Assembly: GCA_008973525.1 (NCBI GenBank)
Contig: WACJ01000314.1
Span: forward strand, 1 to 64,000
Length of the DNA stretch: 64,000 nt
Reading direction: 5' to 3'
From: Stenopsyche tienmushanensis
Taxonomy: Eukaryota; Arthropoda; Insecta; Trichoptera; Stenopsychidae
The notes beneath the pieces are model-generated. The model ran no database searches, had not been told where the DNA came from, and worked only from the letters and a program-made list of their open reading frames with translations. Made by a program: the position numbers and the translations under genes. Each line of letters starts with the position of its first letter. The first letter of the stretch is position 1. Positions 1 through 11,880 of this stretch are shown here, in pieces.

Positions 1-859
1 ATACCTCTGCAACTTGTTTTCTTCCCCTCCACTCGTGCATTCTTCTTCACCGGTGCAAATGTTGGCCTAGCGCTTGCTCACCATTCCATCAACTTTCTCA
101 CCAATCTCTTTCGTCTCTCTTGTCAAGGAGATTATCGCCTCGTTGATGATCTGCGATAATTACCCATATTTAACACCACAAGTGCCGCCATTTAGAACAA
201 CCTATTTCTGCCAAAATCACTCAGAATTACTGCTCTTTAAAAATAATCGTATTACTTCGCGTACATTTTTTTGTGGAGTTTTGCGAACTCAGTGGCGGAT
301 TTAGCCCTCGAGAGGTCCTAGATGCATTGAAAGGTTGAGGCCCCCTGCGATCGAGAATGTCCCCAGTACTGCTCAGGACTTGGCGCTTATTTGATACCTT
401 AACACAGGGCTTCCAAATCTATATTCTGCGGAAATGAATAGGTGTTGTAACCTGGAATGGTTTATACGGAAATGTATATATATATTATATCAGAGCCGTA
501 AGTAGAACATGAAGCGCCCGTGGCAAGTATGTATCTTACTTGACCTTCCCCTCGGAAATTCGATTAATTTTTTAAAGTTATAATGTACGTTTTAAAATAA
601 TATAAAAAAATAGTCCCAAAAATACACGACCTAACGTATTATAGATGGCGGCTACTGTTGTAAAAAATACTATGATAGAAAGGGTGGCCATAATAAGGTT
701 TGTATGATCAATCGGTCCGCTTTTCGGATCGCTGATATGATAAATGAGCGGCTCGTGATCCAAGAAAAAAAAAATTAATCTATTTTTATGCAATCGTTTT
801 CACTTAATTTAAATATTTAGAGCAGTCCGAGTGTAAATTCTGAAATAAATAAAGAAAAT
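1..859. other. gene-free repeat-bearing flank
   Basis: No coding sequence is supported here. The short open frames are not protein-like. Around 695-735 lies a short segment (CAATCGGTCCGCTTTTCGGA) that recurs at 1487-1507 and, diverged, near 6800, 17570 (inverted) and 43220, so this end is at least partly dispersed repeat. A stretch near 290-310 (GTGGCGGATTTA) also occurs near 50153. Confidence 0.5.
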
Positions 860-1330
860 CGACCAAGTGAGGTGACCATGACAGAAATGTCGAAGAAAAT
901 CCACAAAATGGTATTGGATGACTTAGATTGAAAGTACGTGAGTTAGCAAACGCGAGTTAGGCATTTAAAAAAGTGCTGTACATCGCATATTGACTGAAAA
1001 TTTAGACATGATAAAGCTGTGCGCAAGATGGGTACCGCGTTTGCTCATAATAAAATGACAACAGCGTCGCGAAGATGTTTTAAACGGCAAAGTTTCATAG
1101 TAAAGCTGTGTTTTTGAGCCGATTCATAACTATGGATGAAACATGGGTCCATCACTTGCGATAAAGGAATATGGGGATCCTCCACCGCCCCGAGCTGTTT
1201 ATTGGTTCCGCTAATCAGGATCATGTCTCAAGCAAAAAATGCATAGCAAGGTGTGCAAAACCTAAATCTAATAATCATGTCTGCGAGGACACGTTCATTA
1301 TCAACTTCGAGTGACCAGTAAGTAAGTTTT
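860..1330 (+). mobile_element. degenerate mariner transposase fragment (copy 1)
   Basis: Conceptual reading in shifting plus frames gives mariner landmarks: a helix-turn-helix stretch like KKIHKMVLDD near 890, a block like MIKLCARWVPRLL near 1008-1045, then TMDETWVHH near 1130-1155, which carries the first Asp of the DDE/D triad. Many stops and shifts interrupt it. It belongs to the same family as the relic at 40140-41010, whose sequence around 40320-40500 is closely similar. It is a dead relic; only the first two thirds can be followed. Confidence 0.7.
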
Positions 1331-1433
1331 ATGGGCAGGGAGAAGTCAAGAAGTAAGCCACCTATATAAATTAGCCTCTGGAGAGACTCCAGTGATCGTA
1401 CAGATCATATGAGGTGCGCATTTATCAAAGAAA

Positions 1434-1625
1434 ATGTCGCAAAATACCATAAACGAGGACGGATTGGCTGTAAGGTTTGTATGCTCAATCGGTCCGCTTT
1501 TCGGACCCCTAAATGATCGCATATCATTCCTGAACATAACGATAACCATGAAAAGAGGAATTAAAAAAGTTTGTATATATTATAAAAACGGACAGAGTCA
1601 ATCAGTGCCGATGCATGTAAATTAG
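1434..1625 (+). repeat. dispersed repeat segment with CGGTCCGCTTTTCGGACC core
   Basis: The segment holds a 63-codon open frame, but its core (ATGCTCAATCGGTCCGCTTT, about 1479-1510) is repeated at 695-735 and in diverged form near 6790-6830, 17560-17590 (inverted) and 43205-43250. Repetition argues against a host gene. I cannot say which transposon class it comes from. Confidence 0.5.
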
Positions 1626-1699
1626 AATGGTTGAGTAAAATGAAAACCATGTGCAACTCTCAATCAGGTCGGTGTCCTTCATATTGCGCCCCAAAACCA

Positions 1700-2010
1700 G
1701 TTGCGCCCGTGGCAAGCGCCTGCTTTGCGGCGTACAAATCGTACACCTTACCAGCACGATGAAGGCTACTAAATCGAGACATTCCCGCCGAATTCTAGAC
1801 GCTTGGAAGCAGTGGCGTAACTACTAATTGGCGAGCTTAGGCGACGCCTAGGGGCAGTAACTGTCTATTATTTGTATACATATATAGAGTACTTAAAAGT
1901 TTTTCAAATTGTTATAATAACGTTTCCCTACCGGTGATGTATTTACTACACCTCGACTCTAATAGTGTGAATATCGATATGAAATATAATAGATATTAGG
2001 CGGTGTCGGT
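1700..2010 (+). repeat. hAT-like repeat family A, partial copy
   Basis: The stretch from about 1741 (TCGTACACCTTACCAGCACG) through CTACCGGTGATGTATTTAC near 1929 to the GATATGAAATATAATA block near 1975 matches copies at 3825-4200, 17629-18001 and, inverted, 33118-32826. This copy stops about 2000, earlier than the others. The preceding TTGCGCCCGTGGCAAGCGCC (1703-1722) also precedes or accompanies the copies at 17.3 and 33.15 kb. The hAT assignment rests on the transposase tail next to two other copies. Confidence 0.7.
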
Positions 2011-2785
2011 CAGTCATTATGAAAATCTAATTGATTCAATAAGTGATCCTGATTTAAATCAAAAACACAAATATCAGCCATTAAAGAGTTTATTTGCGAA
2101 TTTGTCAAAAGAGTAGCCCAGTTAGTCAAAACAAGCTATTATTATTTTACTTCTGTTGGTTATTACATACATATTTTTCATTGTGTTGCAAGAAAGCCAG
2201 GAAGACCAGGAACAGGTCTGATGTCACACAAAATATAAGAATTCGTCTTTCTAATATTGTGCCCGATATCAAGAAGATTTGCAGTTCATGGGCCCAACAT
2301 CATAAGATTATATTTTTTATATTATATTTATATTTTAAAACTTAATCAATTACTAAATAAACCATAAATGTTCTCAATTTTTAATATTTGTATTGATCAT
2401 GTGTATATAGTAATTGTCCTACAAAATAAACAAGGTGTACCGTGAAAATTTCAGGACTTACGAAGTGTTCTCTTCCAGGAAAAGTTTGACCTGCCTTAAC
2501 AAGTGAACCGGTAAAGTTTCTCACGGGATCCAAATACATAGCGTCGAGGGATTACCTGGTATAACGATACGATTCAAGGATAGAACAGACGAAAAGCGAA
2601 TAGAAAAAATATTGTAGTTGACAATTGGAAGTCTTTTGAGAAAAACGTTATGAGAGTTAAGATTTGAGAGTCGCTATAGAAAGACGTAACAATGGGACGC
2701 TTAACTTGCTTTTTCGCAAGAGGACTGTCAGAGATTTCATTGGACTTATCCCAGAACCTTCGTTCGGCCGAGAAGCATACATTTT
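2010..2785. other. no gene recognised
   Basis: Short open frames at 2094-2345 (plus) and 2574-2792 (minus) have no recognisable motifs. The latter lies beside a piggyBac-like fragment and may be part of the same decayed element. Confidence 0.4.
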
Positions 2786-3353
2786 GTGTCAAGCATATTA
2801 GTGAAATTTATGTTTATTGGAGGCTATACAAGTATAATTGAAAGTGAGGAGGGTAGTGATGAAAAAGTAGTGAGTTTTGCAAGAAAGCCTATAAATAATT
2901 TTTTATCAATTTTAAACTTGGATAATAAGGATGCATATGTAAGTCAATACTTTGAGGATATGTTATAAGAACTGTCTGTAAAAGAACAAAAAGGAATTGA
3001 CCAGTGCTTTTAGTTCATTAGACAACATCATTAACATTCAGCAGAAAAACTGATTCTCTGATAGAATTATCTTCCGATATTACCCCGGGTGAGGTTCTTT
3101 CATTATTTATGGATGAAAAAGTAATAGGCCTTCTAGTTGCAGAAACGATCAGTGAAAAGCATAAAAAGACAACGCATATTGCCATTACATTAATTTTAGG
3201 AACAACCATTTCAAATCCAAAACAAGTAAAAATTATCCCGGAATTTCTAGTTAGAGAATTACGTTCATACTTCAATATTTGTCCAAATTGTCCAAGCTCC
3301 TGGAGAGTTAGATACATAACGCAGTGATTATGATTTACTGTTACCGCAAGCAA
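2786..3353 (+). mobile_element. piggyBac-like transposase fragment
   Basis: Two open stretches, about 2786-2968 and 3080-3327, are separated by stops. The second reads TPGEVLSLFMDEKVIGLLV followed by AETISEKHKK. This resembles the start of the piggyBac (DDE_Tnp_1_7) domain, in which a T-P-E-F-LFFDDEVI-like motif precedes ETN. The frame then decays. The minus-strand open frame over 3018-3353 is its shadow. No terminal repeats or TTAA duplications could be assigned. Confidence 0.55.
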
Positions 3354-3732
3354 TGTCTCAATTCATCAGAGAACCTATTTTTTTCGTCAGAATCAGAGTC
3401 TAATATAAGTAGTTTATGAAATTTAGCGTAGCACTCAAACGATTAAAACCTAGCTAAATATACATATCAGTTCATATTTAATAATTTTGGAAACCCTTCG
3501 GAATAATATCGGAAAAATTAATGTCTCAAACGGGTGGAGGCAATGGACCAGTAAAAGTTAATAAAATGTTATGTTTTATATTTTGGATGGTTGATAAGAA
3601 ATCACCTGATATAAGATCATAACATCTTCTCTATTGGAGAATTCTTAAAATGACACTTGTCTATTTAATCATTTTTTTAAATAGAAAATGATCATAGAAT
3701 ACAGGGTATTTCAATACAGACGCTAGAATGGC

Positions 3733-4200
3733 AAATAGGGAATCCAATCCCGGGATCCCTGACCGTTTTAGGTGCTTATGAATCCGTAATCCCGTAAAAT
3801 TCGAGATTGAAATTTTTATCTAACAGAAATCATACGCCTCACCAACACGATGAAGGCTACTAAATCGAGACATTCCCGCCGAAATCTGGACGCTTGAAAA
3901 CAGTGACGTAACTACTAACTGGCGAGCTTAGGTGACGCCTAGAGTTTGCGACTGTCTAAACTATGTATACATATATAGAGTACATATATGTTTTTCAAAT
4001 TGTTATATTGACCTTTCCCTACCGGTGATGTATTTACTACACATCGACTCTTATAATGGGAATATCGATATGAAATATAATACATACGGGATTCAGAATT
4101 TTTGTATTCCTCCGTAATATAAACACGAATCACATCAACGTATTATAGTATATAAGTATTCATCTGCAGCGATGGAAATAAATAATTTGTCGGTTGTTAA
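3733..4200 (+). repeat. hAT-like repeat family A with left terminal inverted repeat
   Basis: The element begins with TAGGGAATCCAATCCCGGGA near 3734. Its inverse, TCGGGATTGGATTCCCTA, closes the copy ending near 18352, so it is a good terminal-inverted-repeat candidate. Family A sequence follows from about 3825 (ATACGCCTCACCAACACGAT) through TACCGGTGATGTATTTAC (about 4020) to GAAATAAATAATTTGTCGG (about 4174). Short open frames on both strands are repeat shadows. The right end of this copy was not found, so it may be truncated near 4195. Confidence 0.65.
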
Positions 4201-6145
4201 GATGACGAACGCCATCCAGGAAATTCAGCCAGATTTATGCGACAGTCATCGAAAATTTCACCTTCCGAGAACGTGGCACCACGCAAAGCCGCGGTGAATA
4301 TTTGAACGATATAATACTTCATACTTAATGCCATAATTTATTGTTTCAAATAAAAATAAAAATGAGTGGATTTCTCACACAAAACTTGCTTTATTTATGT
4401 TTGAAAATCGAGCGTCCTTATTGTATGAACATATATAGATTTATATGCTAAAAAAAGCAAATGTTCATTATATCGTCAACATTTTTGCAGAGTTCGAAAT
4501 CCTGATTTTGATCATGCTCAAAGAAGAGGCTTATCGCCATCAGAAAGTTTCGTAGTTTCTCTGCCTTTTTTCGAGACAATCTTCCAATTTCGACTCCCTT
4601 TGTCCGATCGGAAAATGAACGGATCATCTATTTTTCCTGTCGTTCCAAATTCATTTTGTTAAAGTCGTTAAAAACGTATGTTTATATTTTTAAAATATAT
4701 TATTCCTTATTTTATATGGTTGACTTAACATTTTCTTTGCCGTTTATGAGATTACTTCTTACACGCCCTATCGATCACCGGCTGAGAATATTTTTACTGA
4801 CACATTCTTTGGCGATGCTCCTTTGGGAAGTAAAAAATTAGCGATCGGCGTCCATAAAGAATTCCTGTCTATCGGGATTAACATGTCAACCGGCGACTTC
4901 GAGACGCTTTTCCAAGAAGCGAATCGAGCCCTTAAATTAAGCAATTAGCCGGAGAACATCAAACGATCCGTGGATGACGAATATGAAAAAAGTTGTCCAC
5001 AGGATCATCGGTTTCACATCTTTATCTCGGCTGCTGAATCCATAATATGGTCGCAGAGCTTTATGAGCAAAATTTTTAGGAGCTTTTAGCAGATATAGTG
5101 CTTGAATGCCGATCGATTGAAGACGGCACTCGAAACACAAAAGCATGAAATAACCCCTGCACATCGGAAGTGTATTGTTATTCATCTATGAAGTCAACGA
5201 TGCATCGTATAAAAGCGTTGGATATTAATTATCTGTGATATTTCATCCACTTTAATCATTATCTATGAGAATCTGTTAATTGTCTTGGAATTTGTGCATC
5301 GGATCCAAATCATGATCGAAACAGATCCTCGCTGATTCATGGGCACCCGCTGCTCCAAATTGACGGCAGCGTTTCTCTTCAAGTAAACACGATTGTTTCA
5401 TTTATCAACAATCGGAAATGATCTTATTACGAGAAGACATTTTTGAGACCATTACGCTTTTAAGTATTTTTAGATCTTTAAGGGTTTCAGGCGTAGCTCA
5501 TTTTTTAGTAATTTGTAAATTGAATTAATCGACACTTCTTGTACCATTTGGTCTGGCAGATCTATAGTAATTTTTAAGCGTTAACTATATTTTAGTTAAA
5601 ATAATACTGAATCATACTTTCTGGTGATGGATGGCGACATCTGTCGTGTCGGCTTTCGGAATGATATGTTGTTAGAGCTCATTTTTGTTTTTAATTATCG
5701 TCTCTGTTTGTTCCTCGCCGATCAAATTTAAGATATTCCTATGGGTTTATTTTTTGCCGCTTCAACCTGTGCCTTATTTTTTATACCTGCCGGACTGAGG
5801 TTTGGTGTGATTAGGGTGCACGTGCCACTTTTGACGTATATATCTTCATTCCCAGGGTAGTTTATTTTTTGTGCGCAGTGTGGGAATTGAATGACTTTTT
5901 TCAGTTTTTTTCTATCGTTATTTTCGTCTGAATCTCAATAGTATGGAAGATAGCGATCGAAATTTTCCACTCATTTCTACAAAGATATTTTTTTGTTACA
6001 GTTCGGCAATATGCAATGTAAATCAGGAATGTTACAGTCTACCAAGCTTTCGACGTTGCAATTTTCGAAACTTGAATACACACTACACACTGGCATTAAA
6101 TTGAAATTTACAAAATTGCTTTTTTGTCTACAAATAGTTAACGTT
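4201..6145. other. no gene recognised
   Basis: AT-rich sequence. The longest frames (4937-5185 minus; 4656-4841 plus; 5993-6229 plus) show no domain, no signal peptide I would trust and no splice context, so I treat them as chance ORFs. The 3' part of the last one runs into the Helitron-like repeat starting about 6146. Confidence 0.5.
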
Positions 6146-6600
6146 AATCATCTATATATATTATATATATATAAAAATGAGTGTCTACTGGATGTCTGTC
6201 GCGGTGTCCGATCCGCTTTGCTAAGGTAAACAAAGCCTTTTGTCAACTATGCCGAGAGGCGATAATGCCATGCAAAAAATGAATCATTCATGTATTCTAA
6301 AAGCGAGTATCCGCCAAGCAAAGCAATGCCTTGGAGCTAACTTCATACGTAACAAATTAATCAATAACAAAATAAACTCCACAATTCAACACGAATTGAG
6401 GTGCTATCATTGACTGAAAAATATGTTAGGGAAAAAATCACTACCGACGAAAACGAACATCAAAATTTAAAAAAACATTAACTTTTTACAGATTATAATT
6501 TTACTTTGAGATTCTTAGGCTAGGATATATATAGATGAAAACTGCTTAAAAATTAAATAGTTGAAAATAATTATATGAATATATGTTGTATAGGGTAGAG
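6146..6600 (+). mobile_element. Helitron-like non-autonomous element, 5' part
   Basis: The element starts with a TATATATAT/AAAAATGAGTGTC stretch, then CTGTCGCGGTGTCCGATCCG, AACAAAGCCTTTTGTCAA, ATGCCGAGAGGCGATAATGC and AAGCAAAGCAATGCCTTGGA. The same ordered blocks are at 23443-23790 and 42588-42830, where the elements run on to a CGCTAG end. This copy lacks a visible 3' end and abuts other repeat sequence at about 6600. It encodes nothing. Confidence 0.65.
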
Positions 6601-6995
6601 AAGAGGGTGGAGAATTTTGAGTTTCACTTGCGACCCCGAAAAAAAGAGGTCAAACTCACTAATCGCTATCGGTCCCAAGGAAGGGCCTCTACGACCCGAT
6701 GGAGACCGTAGGAAGTCCCGGGGATGCATTTTCCCCTAAAACTTTTACAAAAATCCCTAAATGTCCTAAAATTAGAGGGAGTGGCCGCAAGGTTTCCGTG
6801 TCCAACCGGTCCGAATTTCGGACCACTAACACAAAGAGGGAGCGCCTCGCGATCGGACGCCATGCCCGAAAATGTCCACAATGCATGGTCTGCGTTCATG
6901 AACGGATCTCTGCATGGTCACTCCGAAGTTGTTGAAAGCCCAAACCTAACCAACAAGGCTCTAAATCGTCCGTGTCCTGTGAAGAACTGAGACGT
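6600..6995 (+). repeat. repeat segment shared with the Helitron-like element at 43.2 kb
   Basis: About 6780-6930 (CCAACCGGTCCGAATTTCGG, then CGCCTCGCGATCGGACGCCA) is closely repeated at 43206-43350 inside another Helitron-like copy and in diverged, inverted form at about 17480-17590. Several overlapping open frames exist on both strands. The best conserved reading contains ERLAIGRHARK here and KRLAIGRHARK at 43.2 kb. Being multicopy, it is probably transposon cargo rather than a host exon. Confidence 0.55.
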
Positions 6996-7079
6996 CCAGT
7001 GATCCGGGACGACCCGGCGACACCTCAGGCGGTGTCTAACCGAGAGGAAGAAAGTGAGAGGTGGCGGCCGACGACCGAC

Positions 7080-7521
7080 GTAGACCACAATCTAAAGGAT
7101 GCAATTGCCAGAAAACGGCCAGAATTAGCGAACAGACGAGGCGTTGTTTTTCATCACGATAACGCCAGGCCTCATGTGTCTTTGCTCGTCAGAAATAAAT
7201 TATTATCATTTGACTGGGATGTTTTACCTCATCCTCCATACTCTCCGGACATTTCCCCTTCAGATTATTATTTATTTATTTCATTGAAAAATTCTCTACG
7301 TGTACACGTACAAAAAATGATATAAAAATGTACCTTGATCAATATTTTGCCAACAAACTTGGGAAATTTTGGCAAGAAGGTATTATGAGGCTTCTGGAGA
7401 GATGGAGAAAGGTAATAGAACCAAATGGATCATATATTATTCAATAAATTTTGATGTAACACAAATAATTGTTATTTTTTCTTAATATGAAAACGAAAGA
7501 AACTTATGGGACACCCTAATA
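7080..7521 (+). mobile_element. mariner transposase, 3' half (copy 2)
   Basis: An open frame through about 7325 contains the mariner signature HHDNARPHVS (second catalytic Asp) and YSPDISPSDYYLF (third catalytic Asp). After a frame break come DQYFANKLGKFW near 7335 and the right terminal end, ACGAAAGAAACTTATGGGAC followed by ACCCTAAT, near 7494-7520. It is nearly identical to the 3' half of the element at 48806-49731. The 5' half is absent; other repeat sequence lies immediately upstream. It cannot encode a transposase. Confidence 0.85.
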
Positions 7522-7659
7522 ATTACACCAATAATGTCCATGCTTCCCATACATATTCTTAAAAAATAACTAAACTTAAATTCAAATAATGTATTTGTTG
7601 TTTATTAACCAATTCCTCTTCTTCTTTCAACAATTCTAGAAATTAGATATATAATCATC

Positions 7660-7900
7660 ATCATCATAGTGCAGCCGCTAAGAGTCCACTACAGAACTAT
7701 GGGCCTCTTCAATATCCATTCACAGGAAGGGGTTACATCCATCTCGTCTGTATCATACATTCACTCGATATTGAAGGTAGCATTACCACCGAGTTTTATT
7801 TCGAACGCTCATCCAACGGGTATCCTGAATGAACGTATTGATGAACGCTTTTGCGAACGTCTCGATAAGGAGTTTGGGGGGTTAGATATATAATAAAACA
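7660..7900 (+). repeat. dispersed repeat (copy also at 56.3 kb)
   Basis: The block from TTCAATATCCATTCACAGGA (about 7709) to about 7875 is matched at 56340-56515, including GGGGTTACATCCATCTCGTC and GAACG-TATTGATGAACGCTTT. The open frame it contains is therefore repeat sequence. At 56.3 kb the same block interrupts a mariner, which suggests it moved as an insertion. Confidence 0.65.
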
Positions 7901-10065
7901 ATTTAAATAGCAAACAACTAAGCCACTTTTGTCAGGACATACAAATTTGCTTATCATAAGATGTTTAATGTTCACAATTTTATTAAAACATTTCATACTT
8001 ATATAATTGACTGTTATGTATCCAGACACCTCGTCGCTGAATAACAAATATGTCTATGGCAATTATTAATATTCTGATTATATTTAAATTAATACATCCA
8101 TCTAAATGTCTCGATATCTTGTTGCTGATTTATAAACAAGTTCAATTGTAAACTGTTTAAATGTCTATTTAAATATTTCTTCATTAATTAATAAATAGTT
8201 CTTTCATTATTTACATGCTATTATTTACATTTGATCTGCAGTCAAACAATTTTATTTTTAAAATAATCTTTTGTAATTGTCTTGATTTCAAACTGTATGT
8301 ATATGTTAATTCTTAAGTTAATCATAAGTACTCTATAACAGTAATTCAAAATGGAACAATGTAAAAGTGTACTAAGACTTTGGGTAACTCTTTCACCTAT
8401 CTATGTTATTTTCTCATATTGAAGTTTATATATTTAAACAAATTAGTCTTTCTAAATGTATAATTGTCTATGTTGCAAATTCATTACCTTTGATTTTTAG
8501 TTTCATAAAAAGTGGCTGCTACTTTCATATGATACTAATTTTTAGAAGGTACTTCTTGTCGAATAGATTTCAATGTTAATCTTTTTGATGATTCTTGTAT
8601 GGCTGAACTTTATAATTAATCCTAATTCATTGACAAAATCCTAATATTTTAAAACGGAAAAAAGGCAATAGTCATTTAATCGATGACGTTAAATATAAAT
8701 ATCTTCTATGCATACAAACAAGTTATAAAGTTTTTCGAAATGTAATTAACAAATTGGATTTAATAGTCCATATTGACCAATTAATTGAAATATGTAGAAG
8801 AATTTTAATCGATATGCCGAAGAAAATATCCCTTTTAATATTCGTTATTTTTTAATTCAATCCACTTTGGAGTATATTTAAAGAACCCATAATAAATAAA
8901 GATTATATCAGTGATTTCATAATAATGAATTAGCATTGATATTGCTGAAAAAACCAATTCAATCTAATTGGAGTCCGCGCTATGCTGGGATTGGTTCCAA
9001 TTCATTCCGATGAAATCATAAATATATTGTGTAAGAGGTATTCCTAAAATCAAAATAGTCCAATACATTTTTAATAAGTTTTATTATAAATTCTAATTAT
9101 CAGTTCTGTTTATTGTGTCGACAAATAATATGGTTTAACTACCACATTTACCGAAGTGAAATTAATTTTATTTTTCAATAAATATACATTCAATCAATGT
9201 ATTTTTATGCATAAACGTTTCGTATGTATGCATTTTAAATTTAAAACTTTAACATCATGCAAATTTTAAGTTAAACAGTGGCGTTTATATTTACAAAAAA
9301 GGATTGATGGAAACTTTTATTCTCTGGTAAAAAATTGCGTTTATAATTTGAAATGTTCATTAATTATGCTAATGCAGTTGTGGAATTTCTTAAGTAATTA
9401 TAATATGTTTGTATCTGAGCTGAATTTGTACATTAAATACAGATAATAATTGGAAACCAGTATAACTTGTGCTTATACAAACACATTTGCCGGAGATCAT
9501 AGCACTAAAATTATTTAAATATAATCATAAAATTTCAAATCACGGTTTTTTAAAAATATTCTACAATGAACAAAAAATATTAACATTTAAGCTTTGTATA
9601 AAAAGGGCTGGGTTTGCGTAATAATATGAGGTATCATCAAATTTAAAATATCCAATATAGTATGTACATCAACACTAATGACTTTATAAAAAGGTTTTTA
9701 ATTCGTTCAAATGTGATACGTTCATTGTAGGTATTGTATCTGTTATTTTAAATTATGGCACATTTTAAATTAATGTTTATTTTTAAGGTTGATCCTTTGC
9801 GGTCATTTGTCCACACTCAGCCACTAAAGCTTTTTTACTGTTCCGGTCGTATGTCTGCTTTCAGCCACCATAACAAGGAACTGTACGAATCATAACTCTA
9901 TTCATTCATGTATCAGTTCATAATTTGTTTGAAAGCTCGTAAGTGTCTAAGCAACTTTGTCACAAACCAAAACATCGCCCAGACAAATCAGAAATAACTA
10001 ACTGTAACTTTTACTGTAATTAGGCATTCTCGCTTATTAAGATATTTCAAAATAAAATTCCAAAA
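7900..10065. other. very AT-rich gene-free stretch
   Basis: More than 2 kb with no open frame worth reporting, no transposon landmark and no splice-flanked exon that I could see on either strand. It appears to be single-copy intergenic sequence within this window. Confidence 0.5.
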
Positions 10066-10700
10066 TGGCAGTTATTGAAAGAAGTGTACTTGTACAAAGT
10101 AAAAATGATGAGTTTTATTTTGGCACTTTGAATGGCACCATTAGCATAGGAATTTTTTTTAAAACTAAGCTGCTATTTATCTGGTACACTTAGTACAAAC
10201 AGAAAATATATACCAGCTGTAACAAAAAGTAATACTGTTGCTGCCTATCGATCAGGTGATATTTTATTATTAGCCTGGAACAATAAGAGAATGGTCACCA
10301 TGTTAAAGCAGTTACAATACCTCGGGCACGACAACTATAGAAAGAATGATGAAACGAGGTGGCCCCATCAACATTAGCAAATCAAATGTTATTATAAATT
10401 ACAATATGAATATGTGAGGCGTCGATAAAGCTGCAAGTTCATATTTTTTTATAAGAAAATCTTGAAAAAGACAGAAACATATTTTTTCTGGGGATTAGCA
10501 ATCTGCGTAATAAATAGCTACATCTTATATAAGACAGCAGTTAGAAAATTGGTCGTCGTAGGTGATTTTCATGAAGGAGTGTCTTCAAAACCAGGAAGAT
10601 CATCAGCCTCAGATAAAGATGAAAGGTTCAATAGGAAACTGCATTTGCGGCATCGTGAATATGTGAAAAGTAAAGATACATTCAAACAGAAAGATTAGGG
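10066..10700 (+). mobile_element. degenerate piggyBac transposase, C-terminal half
   Basis: The pieces read, in order and in shifting frames: LLLAWNNKRMVTML (near 10265-10305), NYNMNM then, past a stop, GVDKAA (near 10393-10433), and KTETYFFWGLAICVINSYIL with LYK (10468-10530). These match the piggyBac sequence W-D-KR-V-LST, the YN-NMGGVD motif with its catalytic Asp, and KKLF-HLLDLAIVNSYILYK. The last open frame, 10462-10698, ends in a Lys/Arg-rich tail where the family's Cys-rich domain would follow. Stops and shifts make it a relic. Confidence 0.75.
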
Positions 10701-11880
10701 GCGGATGACGTCAAACTAATTAGGACTGCATTCAAAGATACCACGCAATGGAGAAATATAAAATATAATTTTTACATAGAAACATATTATTGAAACACAT
10801 TATTCTCTAAACATACATTTAATGTTCAATAAAGAATTGATAAATCTTGTTTATCTTTTATAATGCTCTTTCAATGGAAATTAATTCCGATCAGTACAAA
10901 TTTATTACGTCCCCAAAAGGTTAATAGATTTAATCGATGAAGAATTAACCAGAATAATGATTTCTATAATACAAAATTAGGTTGTTTTAACTAGCAACCA
11001 AATTGCCAATTTTAATTTCAATTACCTTGAATTCTGCAAGGCGATATTTGTATGTTCTCAAGAGTTTTTGATTAAAATAATGATATAGATAGAAGTGTAC
11101 AGCAAACAATACCAAATCATGATGATTGAATTAATAATTTGTATGTGGTACGAGATCTTAGCTCTCCAGTCTAGGAAATGAAATAAAAAAATAGTTTAAT
11201 TAAATAATGCTCCATTATTATGCAACATTGTATATTAGAAAAAAAAGCCGCTGCAAATTTATTTGGTAATTTGTTTATTGACAACATAATATAGTCATAA
11301 AACACACAGAACATCAAATATACGTAGAGAAAAGAACAAGTTGACACAATAACATCAAATAAGTACTCGGAATTTAGATAAGGAATCGCTGCAAATATTT
11401 TTCTTAAATACTTTCACATTTTTTTTTTTTTTTTTACTAACACATTGAACATGCAGAACACTAAGAATTGTTGCTAAAAGTAATTTTATCGCCAGACATT
11501 TATGGTTTATGAAACATATTGATGTATAACAATTGACATTGCAAATTTTTGAACAAAACAATAATAAATCTTATACACTACAAATACGTACGTAGGCGTA
11601 TTACACAAAATAGTTTTCTTACTTAATATTACAATGTATTTTTTTTGAAAAATAGCATTTTTAAAAAAATAACACATTTAGACATATACATTACAGTAGA
11701 CGTGGATTTGATAGTGAGTTACACATTATACATTGAATTTAACCGCCAGATTGAACATATGCTTAGGACCTATATATTGAAACACAACATGAATATGAGT
11801 TTAGATGGTAATATTATTTGAATGCGTTGGTAACGGTGCAGTTCGCAGGTCATGTATTATGTACTGCATTGACTACAGAT
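10701..11880. other. 3' flank of ASNS-like gene 1
   Basis: AT-rich sequence beyond the minus-strand stop codon at 11881. It must hold the 3' UTR and poly(A) site of the gene. Minus-strand AATAAA hexamers occur near 11273 and 11255, but none lies close enough to the stop to be confidently assigned. The open frames 11355-11561 and 11805-12122 are shadows or chance frames. Confidence 0.4.

Noticed and set aside
4937..5185. 82-codon minus frame with hydrophobic stretches
   Set aside because: No domain, no conserved motif and no splice context; composition explains the hydrophobic residues.
7669..7893. 74-codon plus frame, with a near copy at 56334-56603
   Set aside because: Its recurrence inside a mariner shows that it is repeat sequence, not a host gene.
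11417..11436. Poly-T run as a processed retrocopy tail
   Set aside because: No retrocopied coding sequence lies beside it; simple homopolymer.
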